64,000 nt of DNA from Symsagittifera roscoffensis (taxonomy: Eukaryota; Xenacoelomorpha; Acoela; Convolutidae). The notes under the pieces were generated by a model. The model saw only the letters and a list, made by a program, of their open reading frames with translations. It did no database searches and was not told where the DNA came from. Position 1 is the stretch's first letter, and each line of letters opens with the position of its first letter. The stretch is taken from the NCBI RefSeq assembly GCF_963678635.1, contig NC_087067.1, positions 4,103,072 through 4,167,071 on the forward strand, read 5' to 3'. Position numbers and translations under genes: made by a program. Below, one piece after another: positions 1 to 12,324 of the stretch.

Positions 1-834
1 AATGGTACTGTACATATCTAAAGCAAAACAACCAAGGGTGAGAGATCCTACTTTTTGTTCAGGCCCTCCTACCCTATCACCGGGTATTTTGTTCCTTGTT
101 TGTTCAATGCAAGAATGAAAGTAAATAACTTCAAATTTGACGTTTATCTGAAACTACCTATTGAAAAAGCAAACAAAATGAACGTCAAAAGCGCGGAAAA
201 GCACCCTAGCTCTTTTTTACTGTGATAACCAAAAGTTTGTAGGAAATGGCCTTTTTCTACGATAATCAATTAGTTCGAACAATTAATTCGCCCTACCCAT
301 TATGGTTGAACTGAGCTTTGAAAAATTGTTTTTGAGCCGTAACACTTTGGTACTTCTAAAGTATTATATTAGAAAATTTGTTTTGTATCTTATTAACTTT
401 TCCGTCCAAAGTATCCAGTAAAGAATAACCACCCCTACAAAGTATTGCTTCAATAGTTGAGCTTATGAAAAAAGATTTGTTTTTTAATCAATACTGCTGC
501 TTGAATTTCTAACTTGAAAGGCGTATAATACAGAGAAAGGAATAGTATTGTTTCTGTCAGCTCAGACACCACGTTTTTGCCTTTTGTTGGTAAGATTTAT
601 TTTTGCTTTGTTTTTTATCTATGATAACTTTCGTTTCTTTGTTTTTGCTGTTGAATTGTGTGATGCAACATATGAAGAGCACAAAAAAACATCATGCTAA
701 ACGAAAATTAACTACAAAAGACTAAAAACAAATATGATTTCAAAGATCTAACCGAGCCATCGCAAAAAAGATGCATTTGATTTTAAAAAGCAGTTGAATT
801 TTTTCTAGAAGAAAAATCAATGGGTGGTCTAGTA
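1..834. other. AT-rich stretch without a recognised gene
   Basis: No open frame of useful length, RNA gene or repeat family was recognised here. The sequence is AT-rich with short A and T runs. It ends at the TA dinucleotide (833-834) that serves as target site for the first foldback element. Confidence 0.5.
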
Positions 835-1566
835 CAGTGCTGATTTAAATTAACCGGACAAAACGCGTTAAACTTGAAATTTAAAACCCGTTTTTCTCAA
901 AGTGGGTTGAGTTTAGGTGAAAATTTATGAAGACAAAACTTGCTTAAAATTTTAGCAGAATTAATTTGGTGTAATTTGTTTTGCGAAATTCGGGCCCGAA
1001 ATTTTACCCCAAAAATGGATCAATTTGGCTTTTCTTAGTTAAATCAAAATTACGCCAAAAATACCCAGTCGATCACAGACATAATTATATTACAGTCAGC
1101 CCCTTACGTAGCCCAACAAACATAAAGAAGGGTATATTCTCCAAAAAAAATTGCAAATTGTTTAAAAATTGTTTTTAAATAAAAAGTTGGTAATTTATAG
1201 AGGAAAAACGACCTTTTTTGTCTATCAAACAAAAATGAATTGACTTAAGCATTGTTTTGGAGAATATACCCTTCTTAAAGTTTGTTGGGCTACGTAAGGG
1301 GCTCACTTTGATATAATTATGTCTGTGATCGACTGGGTATTTTTGGCGTAATTTTGATTTAACTAAGAAAAGCCAAATTGACCCATTTTTGGGGTAAAAT
1401 TTCGGGCCCGAATTTCGCAAAACAAATTACACCAAATTAATTCTGCTAAAATTTTAAGCAAGTTTTGTCTTCATAAATTTTCACCTAAACTCAACCCACT
1501 TTGAGAAAAACGGGTTTTAAATTTCAAGTTTAACGCGTTTTGTCCGGTTAATTTAAATCAGCACTG
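835..1566. mobile_element. Tc1-type foldback MITE, copy 1
   Basis: This 732-bp element is almost a perfect palindrome: the left arm (835 to about 1175) reappears as its reverse complement in the right arm (about 1195 to 1566). The ends read CAGTGCTGATTTAAAT inward and are flanked by TA at 833-834 and 1567-1568. TA target duplication and CAGTGCTG ends are the pattern of Tc1/mariner elements. No transposase frame is present; the roughly 65- and 81-codon open frames are the same arm read from either side and are not genes. It is therefore a non-autonomous element moved by a Tc1-like transposase encoded elsewhere. Inverted transcripts from it would fold into long double-stranded RNA. Confidence 0.85.
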
Positions 1567-1568
1567 TA

Positions 1569-2300
1569 CAGTGCTGATTTAAATGAATCGGACAAAACGC
1601 GTTAAACTTGAAATTTAAAACCCATTTTTCTCAAATTGGGTTGAGTTTAGGTGAAAACTTATGAAGACAAAATTTGCTTAAAATTTTAGCAGAATTAATA
1701 TGGTGTCCCGAAATTTTACCCCAAACTCGGGCCCGAAATTTTACCCCAAAAGTGGGTCATTGTGGCTTTTCTTAGTTAATCAAAAATTACGCCAACAATA
1801 CACAGTCGATCACAGACATAATTATATCAAAGTGAGCCCCTTACGTAGCCCAACAAACTTTAAGCAGGGTATTTTCCAAAAAAAATTGCAAATTGTTTAA
1901 AAATTGTTTTTAAATAAAAAGTTGGTATTTTATATAGTAAAAACGACCTTTTTTGTCTATCAAACAAAAATAAAATATTTTATACAATTTTTTGGAGGTT
2001 ATGCCCTTCTTAAAGTTTGTTAAGCTACGTAAGGGGCTCACTTTGATATAATTATGTCTGTGATTGACTGGGTATTTTTGGCGTAATTTTTGATTAACTA
2101 AGAAAAGCCAAAATGACCCATTTTTGGGGTAAAATTTCGGGCCCGAATTTCGCAAATTAAATTACACCATTTTAATTCTGCTAAAATTTAAGCAAGTTTT
2201 GTTTTCATGAATTTTCACCTAAACTCAACCCAATTTGAGAAAAACGGGTTTTAAATTTCAAGTTTAATGCGTTTTGTCCGGTTAATTTAAATCAGCACTG
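1569..2300. mobile_element. Tc1-type foldback MITE, copy 2
   Basis: A second 732-bp foldback element of the same family, about 90% like copy 1 by eye, starts directly after the shared TA at 1567-1568 and ends before TA at 2301-2302. It has the same CAGTGCTG ends, long inverted arms and no transposase. Sharing one TA suggests that one copy inserted into the terminal TA duplication of the other. Confidence 0.85.
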
Positions 2301-2424
2301 TACATTGGTTTGAAGTTTTTTTCTCTCATAAAATCTTCGAAAGATAGCAAATTACCTCATAAAATTCATAGTTGTGCTACCTAGATAATAATAACTCGCC
2401 TTCTGAATATATATTTATAAAAAA

Positions 2425-2768
2425 CGGCGCATAGACAATTCGGCCACAGACAATTCAGCCAATTTGAAATTCAGACAATTCAGCCAAAAATATACAGACA
2501 ATTCAGCCTGAGACAATTCAGCCAGTTTTACAAAACGCGAGATTCGAAAGAATAAATCGGAATGGGAGTTATTCTCGGTTTAAGTTCGCCGGTAGGCGCT
2601 CTAGATTTCGCATTTTATCATAGAGACCTACCATCTGTTGGCAAGCTCGCAACACGTTGGCGTGACTGCGGCGGTCACTATTATTGGCTGAATTGTCTGC
2701 ATACTTTTGGCTGAATGGTCTGAATTTCAAATCTGCTGAATTGTCTTTGGCCGAATTGTCTGAACGCG
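2425..2768. mobile_element. Foldback element with AGACAATTCAGCC subrepeats
   Basis: The left end (2431-2530) carries several copies of the 13-mer AGACAATTCAGCC. The right end (2688-2762) carries the reverse complement GGCTGAATTGTCT in mirrored order, so the two ends form an imperfect inverted repeat around a unique centre of about 160 bp. No reading frame is present. It is a non-autonomous foldback element; I cannot assign a superfamily because no clear target duplication was found. Confidence 0.7.
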
Positions 2769-3188
2769 ATAAAAAACATTAATAATTATCGTCTTCTTTC
2801 TTCAGACAAATTTCGATGACCAAAATAGACGTTTTTGCCAGTTCGTTTCAAAGCACTGTCGCCAACCCATTGAAAGGCACGAAAATCTCGCCGGAGAAAA
2901 AACTAAGAAGGGAAAAATGGGCCGCACAAAAAGAACCGGGCGGCACTCTAAAAATTAAAACACTTCTGCGATAAATGCAAATTGGTTATTGAAAAACCGT
3001 TTTTTTTCGGGTGATATTAAATAAACGTTTGATTGCCTCGCACAAACCAAAAAAATTGCCCTCAAACATTTTAATCTAAACTGGAACAAATTAGGAATGA
3101 CACCAAAATGACTTGTCTAAAGGGGTAGAAATATATATATGTGGAATATTTGCACAAAAGAAACAAATCATTTAAAATGTTTAAGCTT

Positions 3189-3490
3189 TTTGACAAAAAG
3201 TGATGAAAATTGTGCAGTTTAAGTTTTTTAACCTGGAATTAAAATGCATCAAAAATTTTATATATATTTTTTTTTCGCTAAAACGCTTTTCTTCAAAACT
3301 GCAGCAACACATCCTCAGACAGTGAAAAAAAAGGTAGATGCAGCCTTTTTTTCACTGTCTGACGATGTGTTGCTGCAGTTTTGAGAGAAAAGCGTTTTAG
3401 CGAAAAAAGAGAGATTTAAAATTTTGGATGTATTTTAATTCCAGGTTAAAAAACTTAAACTGCACATTTTTCATCTCTTGTAACAAAACT
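3189..3490. repeat. Long inverted repeat (hairpin element)
   Basis: The arm at about 3189-3330 is repeated in reverse complement at about 3345-3490, with a short centre near 3337. Shared blocks include a TGCTGCAGTTTTGA-like segment and the CGCTAAAACGC/GCGTTTTAGCG pair. The weak minus-strand frame running from 3636 to 3397 enters this palindrome and is not considered a gene. Confidence 0.7.
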
Positions 3491-4437
3491 TGACTACCAA
3501 AAAAGTTATGTTGGTGACTAGATTGGGCTTCAATAACATCTGATTTCAACCCACTAACTTTTTTCCATTTTTTCATATTTTGAAAGAACAGTAACAAATC
3601 GATCAAATTGTTATTCATGTCTTGTTTTTTGCACACCTTTTTGATTGCAAATCTGCCGATGTTAAAAGCTGTAATTTTTTAAGCTATTTTCCATCTCTGG
3701 TAATTTTTTTTACTGTACTGGGGTTTTCTGAATTTTGAGCAATATACGTTTTTAGACTTTCTTGATACTAAAAATGACATGATTTCAAAAACTAACGATT
3801 TTGAATATATTGCCAATAAAAGTTATCTGAAAAAAAATTTGATAAAAATTTTGAAAAAAAACTTTTTTGCGTTTTCTAACAAATCTTACCCGCGCCCGAA
3901 GTGGAAAAAAATTGATATATGCCGAACCTATTAACACAAAACTGTATTTTTAAAGCATGTTTCATTTTATTTTGGAATGGTTTTTCAAGATAAATTACAA
4001 CCACTTTAACAACGCATTATTTTGCACGTTAAATATCCCAAATCAACAGTTTTCAAACTTTGATAACTTTACAAAAAGAGACAGCAGGGAAAAAAATTAT
4101 TTTCAAGGCATCAATAAGTTATAGATTACAAACAATTGTTCAAAAATTTGCAGCAAAAAAATGAATTTTGTCTGGAGAAAAAACCACCTGAGCACAATCA
4201 GCTGGAGCTAGCTACAAAAAACAAAAGATCTTCCTCAGTTCAACGTTAAAAAATTCTTAAACACCTTAGAAAAAAATGTGCCGTCAAAACTAATAAGTTT
4301 AACTGAAATCAGTTCTTTTTTTAGTTTCAAAATGACTATTTTATAAGTCTATGAAAAATGTGACATGTCCATGTTATCAAAAATAACTATAGGAACAAAA
4401 AATTGTTTTTGAACTTTTCATATCCCAGTTTCTGTGA
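3491..4437. other. AT-rich stretch without a recognised gene
   Basis: Poly-A and poly-T tracts with frequent stops in all frames. No repeat family or RNA gene was recognised. Confidence 0.45.
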
Positions 4438-5640
4438 CGAAAACCCTAGAATTTATATGAAAAGAAGTTGCCTTGAAAACTTGACCCTCAGCAATTAGTT
4501 TCTAAAAAAAGTAGTAGTTTCTAATAAAGTGTCTTTTTAAATGAGCATTCAGTTTCAAATTAAACTCATTCTTAGAGTTCGGTAAGGCTTAATTCAAATT
4601 GAAAAATTTGTCCGATAGTTTTGTTATAAACCATATACCATTCCCAGACTCATGTCGCAGAGCGAATCAATGTCAATTGAGCTTTTTACAGTGATTTTTT
4701 GGAAACAAAAAAAAATTTTTTAAATCAATTTAGAAAAAATCTGAGCAACCAAGGTTGATATTTTCACATAGATTTAACTAATGCAATTGTAATTTTTTGA
4801 TGATTAGAAATTTTATTGCTAAGGGACTAAGTTCGCCAAGATACAATCCTCCAGAACAAGGTCCCACCGGATAAAATCCCACAGGACTAAACCCTCCATT
4901 GGACCAAACCCCACTAAAACAAAGTCCCCAATTTTAAGTTTGAACACCCCACTTTCGAATTGAACAAAAAAGCGAAATTAAAAAACACACCTAACAAAAA
5001 TGACACAGATAGAATGAAGACAAAAAACTAAAAAGACAAATTAACAGCTATAACCTTGAGATAGTACTACTCTTTGTAGTTAGCGGCAGAGCAAGCATTT
5101 CTTTTTATATTCAATAATTTATTCTGTTTCCTTCTGTGAACATCTTTGCCGAGCTGCCCTTGGGAGAAACTAAATGTTTGCGGTGACTGCTGCCTCTGAA
5201 TTTCTTCAATCAGTTTTTATGCATGAGGTTTTGATTTCTGGAGCATGTATTCAAAGCCACGGTGAAATCATTCAAGGGCCTTGTTTGAACTGGGAAGATC
5301 GCCATTTGTCCTGAGATATATGTTTCTCATATCCATGTTGAATCTCGATTTCCGTCTCGTCGAGTTTCGCGTTTCTTTGCCTACCAAATTGTCCTCAAAG
5401 TAGTTTCTAATGGCGTCAGAATTTGGCGTTTTTCTAGTATTTGATTGTAACAGGCTTCTACATGTAGAGGTAGGGCTGGGTCTTCCTGGGGAATTTTCTC
5501 CCGGAGGATTATATCCTGTGGGATTTAGACGTAGATCCATGTTTTATCACCGATTGTAGAGCACACAAAAAAAAATTTTTTTTCATTTATTTAATCTATC
5601 CTGTGATAATAATATACGCTTTCTGAAGTCAGCAATTTTT
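4438..5640. repeat. 1.2-kb direct repeat, copy A
   Basis: This segment is repeated in the same orientation at 5650-6875, about 1,225-1,230 bp downstream. Examples are the blocks near 4471 and 5701 (CCTTGAAAACTTGACCCTCA in both) and near 4611 and 5835 (TCCGATAGTT). Inside the copy, the AAATCCCACAGGA core near 4875 recurs inverted near 5510, so the unit may contain a small element of about 700 bp with short inverted ends. The minus-strand 90-codon frame at 5268-5540 is broken in the second copy and is not supported as a gene. Confidence 0.7.
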
Positions 5641-5649
5641 TTTAGATTT

Positions 5650-6875
5650 TTAAGCCCTAGAAATTAGAACTCTAGATATTTTTTAAACGATATGAAGTGT
5701 CCTTGAAAACTTGACCCTCAGCAAGTAGTCTCTAGTAAAAAGCATTTCTCATTTGTCTGTTTCAATTGAAAATTCTGTTTCAGTTTAACTTGTTTTAAGA
5801 GTTCGATTAGGTTTAATTCAAATTGAAAAATTTGTCCGATAGTTTCCTTATAAACTAAATACCATTCCCAGGTTGATGTAATAGAGCGCATCAGTGTCGA
5901 TTGAGTTTTTTACAGTGATTTTAGAAAACACAGAGAAAGAACTTTGATCAAACATAGAAAAAAACAGAGCAGTCTAAGTTGATTTTTTTCACATAAATTC
6001 AAATACTCAAAGTTTTTTATTGACGATTGGAAGTTTTATCGCTAGCGAACTAAATTTACTAGGATAAAATCCTCCAGCACAAAATGCCACCTGATAAAAT
6101 CCCCCAGGACTAAACCCTCCATTGGACCAATTTTGAGTTTAAAACACCCCACATTCGAATAGAAACAGAAGCGACACTAAAAATTAAATTAAATGATGAA
6201 AAATACCTAACAAAAAAAACAGATTGATTGAAGACTAAAAACTAAAAAGACAAATTAACAGATATAAACTTGAGGTAATACAACTCTTTGTAGTTAGCAG
6301 CACAGCAAACATATCTTTTCACGTTCATAAAAATGTCTTCTTTCCTTCTGTGAACATCTTTGCCGAGCTGCCCTTGGGAGAAACTAAATGTTTGCGGTGA
6401 CTGCTGCCTCTGAATTTCTTCAATCATTTTTCATGTATTAGGTTTTGATTTCTAGAGCATGTATTCAAAGCTACTGTGAAATCCTTCAAGGGCCTTGTTT
6501 GAACTGGGGAGATCGCCATTTGTCCTGAGTTATATGTTCCTCATATCCATGTTAAATCGCGATTTCCGTTTCGTCGAATTTCGCGCTACTTTGCCTACAA
6601 AGATGTCCTCAAAATAGTTTCTGATGTCGTCAGGAATTTGGCATTTTTCGAGTTTTTGTCTTTACCAGGCTTCTACATGTAGAGGTGTGGCTGGGTTTGT
6701 CCTGTCGAATTTTGACCCGGGGGATTATATCCTGTGGGATTTAGTCTTAGACACATAATTTATCATCGATTGCTGAGCATAAAATGAAAAAAAAACCATG
6801 AAAAATTTTATATTTTCAACTACTAAATCTATCTTCTGACAAAAATATACGTTTTCTGAAGTCACAGATTTTTCT
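5650..6875. repeat. 1.2-kb direct repeat, copy B
   Basis: Diverged second copy of 4438-5640, with many substitutions and small indels. It has the same order of blocks, including the inverted short ends near 6085 and 6725. The divergence shows the duplication is old. No conserved frame survives between the copies. Confidence 0.7.
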
Positions 6876-8417
6876 GCATATGATGCGAAGTAGTATTGGT
6901 TGTGGCGCCTAGTTTTTAATCAGTTAAGGTCTCGTTTTTGCTCAAAGTATTTATCAAATCTTTTCTCAGACTTTGCAAAAAAATGATTCAATACTTTTAA
7001 AAACTGTGATTTTTTTTCAAATATTTTACACATGATCACAGTTTAAGTGGCACTGTACAAAATCTCTTAAGTAATCGATTAATCGATACTACCATTTTTT
7101 AATTTAAAAATAATGACGAAAATATATGTCTATTCCAATTCTAACATATCTATTTGATCTGGAAATACGCCATATTTGACAACATGAGTTTGCTCGACAA
7201 ATTTTCAGTTTCGCCATATATGTTAAACTCGTGTTAGATCTTAATTTTTCTAGGTTTTTAAGCAATTTACATTTTGAAATCGAGATTATTATTGATAAAT
7301 TTTAGCTGATACAAAAAAACGAGTATTTATTCTTTATAGTATGAATATCCCATCAAAGATTCTGGATCAAGTTTCATAATTTTTTGAGAGATTTTTTTTG
7401 TAAAATTATTCCCCATTTTCAATGTAAAATCAAAGTTGTTATGCTGAATCTGCAAGCTCCAATTTTTTTAAAGCTGCTTAATATAGGTTTCACCTGTTTT
7501 CAATAATTTTGGCCAAGGATATTTTTCCACTGTCTTTGATTGTTCCGTAAAAACGTTTGCGCGCCATAGATTCATTTGAAGTGCCTGTAAATCAATTTTC
7601 TTGAGAACGCGTACAAATAAAGTATTCGGCCATAGTTGAAGTGACTGTTTTTGAAAACGCCACTAGTCTTTAAAACCTTTTCAACAATTACTTCTTTTCA
7701 AGTAAGGTGAAGGTAAAATTGGTACAGTTTTTGACCAATCAATTTGCAAAACAGAGAGAACTCCTAACAACAGAGAGCCCCGAATAGAGCCAACTGTCAC
7801 ATTGAAACATTTTTGTAATAAAAATGATCCAAAGTAAGATCAAAAACTGCACACATTATTTTCTCTTGTTTTTTTTCTGGTCGTGACCAAACTTAAATTC
7901 TATCTGTGGCACTGATAATTTTATTCCAATAATTTCGTACTCGACTCATTTTTTCGCCAGGGCAACCCAAAAAAACGATTTCCCAATGAGAAATGATATA
8001 TCAAACTTAAACACCAATAATCGGGACTCTAACTGATAAAGATAAAGAAATTTTATCAAAACTTCGAGAGTCAAATGATATCATTTTTAGTAGCCAAAAA
8101 AAGTTTTAATCAAAAAACTTTCGTTTTTATTTTGACTCTCTAGAGGCTGAAGATTTTGCTCAACAGGCTAACTAGGCTCAGCAGTCAAGGTGGTTTTTAG
8201 CTAAAGGCCAATAGTTAAGTCTTTTATGAAGCTATCCTAACTAGCTAGTTTCAATTTAGAGTTTGTGGCAGATTCAAACTTTTTTCTGGGTTGGACGTAT
8301 CTCATGCTAGAAAAAGTTTTTTTCCTAAATTGTTTTTTTTTGCACAGGGAGTTGTGATGGTGATTCGAAAAACAGTTTTTCATTAATCAAAAACATGGCA
8401 TTTTCACCAATTCTACT
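6876..8417. other. AT-rich stretch without a recognised gene
   Basis: No usable reading frame, RNA gene or repeat family was recognised. The sequence has many A and T homopolymers. Confidence 0.45.
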
Positions 8418-8636
8418 ATGTTGTGACTTAACTCAACAAGGCGTTTACGCCAGGCAAACTGTAATTGTTCAATTTATGACTTCAACCATGTTTGTAAATT
8501 AAATAAAAAATTAATTAAACTCATTTCTGAACAGTTCAATCCTTCATCTTAGATTGATTAGTGATCCACGATTTAGGAATGAACAGGATTTATGATAACA
8601 AACTGATCTGCCGGCTAAACTTGATGAGCCTAAAGA
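8418..8636 (+). repeat. Diverged left LTR of the 8.4-11.5 kb element
   Basis: Collinear with 11250-11540 through several conserved blocks, but shorter by about 70 bp. Ends are approximate because divergence hides the terminal TG/CA. Confidence 0.4.
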
Positions 8637-8989
8637 AAAATTTACTAAGCGCGAGGGATGGCAGTCAGATGACGGACAGGTATCCGGACAATTTTGCGTC
8701 CCCCCCACCACAATCAACTTCGCTGAAATTTCAATAAATTTGAAAGTTGATTAACAACTGGTAGACCCCGCAAGTTGTCCAAAGACTCAGTGATAGAACT
8801 TTTGTCAGAAAACTACTGAAGTTCAACCAGAAAATTGGCAATTCACCTCAGTGATTGGGCGCCACTTCTTTTCCTTAGATCCATTTGTAGTGTTGCTTTC
8901 TTTTAATTTTGTGTTGGTGTTTTTATGGTTTGTTTTCTGTTGTTTTTTGGGTTCGTTTTTGTCCGCTTACGGTTTTTTGTTTTTACTTT

Positions 8990-9178
8990 TTCCTATTGAA
9001 GGGAGATTTTCCCAACGGAGAACTTCTCGAGTTGGAACCCGTCGGCATCAAAGGCCAACTAGCTCTTCTGAAAACTAACCAAAAATTTGTCAATTTGATT
9101 GCCTCATTTAACGAATATTGCAACCCTGTCAAACATTTTGACTACTTTTATCGACGCTGGGCACCCAGAAATCCATAA
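8990..9178 (+). pseudogene. Retroelement coding fragment, possibly gag-side
   Basis: A frame at 8909-9178 gives plausible protein sequence from about 8990 (GDFPNGELLELEPVGIKG onward) to a stop at 9178. It lies just inside the left LTR of the decayed element, where gag would be expected. I recognise no domain. The upstream part of the frame is low-complexity T-rich sequence and probably not coding. Confidence 0.25.
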
Positions 9179-9470
9179 GTGGGACAACGACCACCATATT
9201 AGTAGTTTGAAAAAAAACCGACAACTTGGAGCTGCTCAAACATTCTCCTGGTTGATTATCTGGTTGACGCGGTGCTACTTTACAACAAAGCAAACGCAAC
9301 CTATATTCTTTCATTTCGTGGAATTTATGATAAAACAGGAGTAGCAAAACTTGAGCAACAGGAATCAAAATCCAAAAAAAACTGACTAGTTATCAAAGCA
9401 AAACTGCAGGATACAGCAACTGATCGGAGTTGAGCAACACTTAGACAATAAGATCCACAAAGCAGAGTTT

Positions 9471-9701
9471 TTGATAACAGATTTTGACAGTAATTTCATC
9501 AAATTCGACAGCTTCTACGCAGGGATTAAAAGGAATCGAGTTTATACAAGTGATCGTTGGGACAATCAACTCTCCAAAAATCGTCTCTTTACCCTGTGGG
9601 ATAGAATTAAACAGAAACTTTTCATAAACAGGTTCAAAAGAGCTGTGATTGACATAACACAGTTGATTTTACGACCAAATTGCTATGGGATCTGCAAGTA
9701 G
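9471..9701 (+). pseudogene. Unidentified retroelement coding fragment
   Basis: A 76-codon frame with normal-looking composition lies inside the decayed LTR element. No motif could be matched. It is listed only as a likely relic of that element's polyprotein. Confidence 0.2.
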
Positions 9702-10623
9702 CAATCACTGACAACAGAATCCTTCAAGGATATGCGAACTTTCATTGAAACCTTAGTGGAACGTTGTATCAGTTAGCTCCGCTCTAGACAACCAGTTTAT
9801 CAACAAGACATTTCAATCTTTGAGACCTTTTTGCACCAGGAAGAAAAGCTCAACGTGTTAACCAGCTCAAGAATTCCTGGAAAAACTGTCAAGTGCTTGA
9901 AACGTCGCCAATGCAGTCTACAACGGTCAGTAATCATCAACTCGACAAAAAAAAGAGCTAACATGACACCAGAGACAAATCTAGTTTCAACATACAAGGA
10001 CCAAAGATAATATTGTTTAAAAAATCTTCAGATTCACAGATACGACCACTTCAAAAAATTATCAATCTTAGACAGACCTAACTGGTCAAAGCAAAAAAGC
10101 TATTTTTCAACTGTTTTCGACCGGGACAATGAAATGAGGACTGCTCCGGATCTCGATGCAAAGAATGTTAGCACAACACTAATATTCATTGTGAATGAAA
10201 ATCTTTTGCAAAAAAAAAACAGACAGGGTAAACCGTATTACTGCAGACAGCAACAAAAACAGTGAGAGATCGACAAAAAGTTACCGGCACACCCACTCCT
10301 GAAAACTCGCGGGATCAAAGTTTTCTACCATCAACCGTCATACCACTTGTGATCATCAGAAAACAAGTTCATATTCGTGACTCACGATCACAGAACAATT
10401 TGATAACAGAAGGAGATACGAAGGTCGACGCTCATCCATATGCAATTAGAAGCGTATCAAGAGTTTGCGGAGTTGAAGAACCGGCAATTGCGACAAAAAT
10501 TGACAATTATATCCACTCATTTGAACCTCAGCAACAGTAGCAATCTCACTAATAGATTGTAAATTATCCCATCAAGAGCCCCGCAATTTTCTACCAAAAA
10601 GTGAAGAAAAAAAACGTGACTAA

Positions 10624-10745
10624 AATTTCTTTGCAAATTCTCTGCACAAATCTGACCCCATTGAAGTCATTGTCAATTTGTCGACATTTCCTCGCAAATT
10701 CTCTGCACAAATCTGACCCCATTGAAGTCATTCTGAATTTATCGC
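10624..10745. repeat. Two-copy 61-bp tandem repeat
   Basis: The block GCAAATTCTCTGCACAAATC, followed by TGACCCCATTGAAGTCATT, begins at 10633 and again at 10694, a period of 61 bp, with near identity. It lies inside the decayed LTR element and looks like a local duplication. Confidence 0.75.
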
Positions 10746-10879
10746 CATCGTAGGTCATCTTTAGAACACCATGGTACACTTGCATCAATGCTATGACCCT
10801 TATCATCCGATTATCATGGAATCAATGTCAAGTTTGCAAAAAAGACTCACACAGACATCAAATCAAAGCCATTGAAAGC

Positions 10880-11210
10880 ATAGATCGACAGCTATGAAAA
10901 CTTTAAAAAACGATACTTTGACTTCTCTGAAACCAAAAGCTAAAAGGGCTTCACTGAGAGCACAACAGCTTAGCGTTGGAGACATTACTATTGTCATAGA
11001 GGACGGACAACATCCAGTTTTTGATATGGCCAATGCAACTCATCACCAAATATTTTGATGGCAATGACAACATCATTTGGGTACCTCAAGTTAAAGAATC
11101 TACAACCGACCAGTCGATAGATTTGTACTGGTGCGATTTGACGAAAATTGACCGACTAAAAGTTTTTCAAGACTCAACTCAAATCAAGGATTCCATATAG
11201 CCGTTTGATT
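10880..11210 (+). pseudogene. Integrase C-terminal domain relic (BEL/Pao-like)
   Basis: Two overlapping frames together show the expected order of a BEL/Pao integrase tail: a KRYF-like start, LSVGDITIVIEDGQHP, then in the next frame WPM-LITKYFDGNDNIIW and a following VK. The frame breaks within the domain, and further stops follow before the right LTR. The related Ty3 tail cannot be excluded. Confidence 0.35.
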
Positions 11211-11249
11211 GAACCCGTTCAAGGAGACCATTAATTATTGTATTACAAA

Positions 11250-11540
11250 ATATTAGGGCCAAAAAGTAAACTCTACTAGGTTTTGTGGCCCAGCGAACTG
11301 TAACTGTTCAACTATTTACTTAAGCCAAGTTTGTGAAACTAAGTCAGAAAATCAATTAACACAATGCCGAGTACTTTGAATTTCTCACATTTAAATGATG
11401 ACAAAATAAGAATATATCTTCATTTGATTAGAGATGAATAATTTAGGGTTAGAACTTAAAATCATTCAACAAATTAGAACCGGTTGAACCAACACTTAGG
11501 CAGCTTTTTATGACCAGTTAAACGTTGTTGAGCCTTTTAA
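11250..11540 (+). repeat. Diverged right LTR of the 8.4-11.5 kb element
   Basis: Matches 8418-8636 in several ordered blocks. It follows the integrase-tail relic directly, as a 3' LTR should. The ends are uncertain. Confidence 0.4.
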
Positions 11541-12324
11541 AATAGTATACATGTACATCAGTGATACTCAAATGTTTCCCGAAAAAAAAAGAAATTGCTA
11601 TCCGGCTGCATCGCTTGAACTAGCAAAACTATCAAAACTTAGAATCCTCGTTCAATTGATAACTCCATTAGTTCGTACTCTCTAATCATTGTTGGAAACC
11701 ATTTCTAGGCTCAGCTAAATTCTAAACTAAATTTTCCCGAGGAAGGCATTAAAAATGTCTCTAAAAAGTTTTATTACCGTCCAAAAATTACCTTTAACTC
11801 ACGCCTTCGTTTGTATGGACCTTAACATCTACATAGATCTATTTACTTTGAAGAGAATATTTGATGGCTGTCAGAACAAACATACGAATGAGGGCACCCG
11901 AGTTGGAGTTCCTTGAATAAAAAAAGATTAGAATTGAGTTTCCTTGTCAGTGACCCTAGAAGTGAAAACAAATCAATTATAATCAATTAAAAATGGATTA
12001 TAATATCACTAATTTTCGAGACAACAAAATCCTGTTTTCATCAATTATAATAGATTTTTTTTCCTTTTTGTGGACACTGACAATGAAAGTAAATTATAAT
12101 CATTTTCCCCCCACTTTACTGAGATGCGAGTTTTACACTAAAGTTGGTTACGTTGGTGACTTGTTGTTCAAGTAAATTTTTTTCTGCGATATTTTTGTTG
12201 CTTTTTTATTTTTCTCAAAAACTGAATTTTGATCCTTTATTAGAAACTTTGGGGGCTGGGTAAAGTTGGAGGTGGACTAATCCCCCTTCCATTACCCTCC
12301 TATCGTTTGCCCATTTACAACAAT
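11541..12324. other. AT-rich stretch without a recognised gene
   Basis: Nothing was recognised apart from short repeats of AATTATAAT around 11970-12100. The 60-codon frame at 11993-12175 has no features of a gene. Confidence 0.4.

Larger units (their letters stand above)
8418..11540 (+). mobile_element. Decayed LTR retrotransposon, probably BEL/Pao
   Basis: Two diverged direct repeats bracket about 2.6 kb of broken coding sequence. The left repeat (8418-8636) and right repeat (11250-11540) share AACTGTAA-TGTTCAA, TTGATTAG-GAT, ATTTAGG and TGAGCC blocks in the same order. Near the 3' end, at 10880-11210, frames resemble the C-terminal domain after BEL/Pao integrase (VGDI-IVIEDGQHP, then W-I-G-DNIIWV-QVK). 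Frameshifts and stops are frequent, and no RT was recognised, so the element is old and internally deleted. Family assignment rests on the short 3' motif and is tentative. Confidence 0.45.

Noticed and set aside
981-2155. Four similar 65-81 codon frames
   Set aside because: They are the two arms of the foldback MITEs read in opposite directions, not conserved proteins.
8851-9078. Membrane-protein frame with a Phe/Val-rich stretch
   Set aside because: The hydrophobic part is a T-rich low-complexity patch; the useful coding signal lies in the overlapping frame and belongs to the decayed LTR element.
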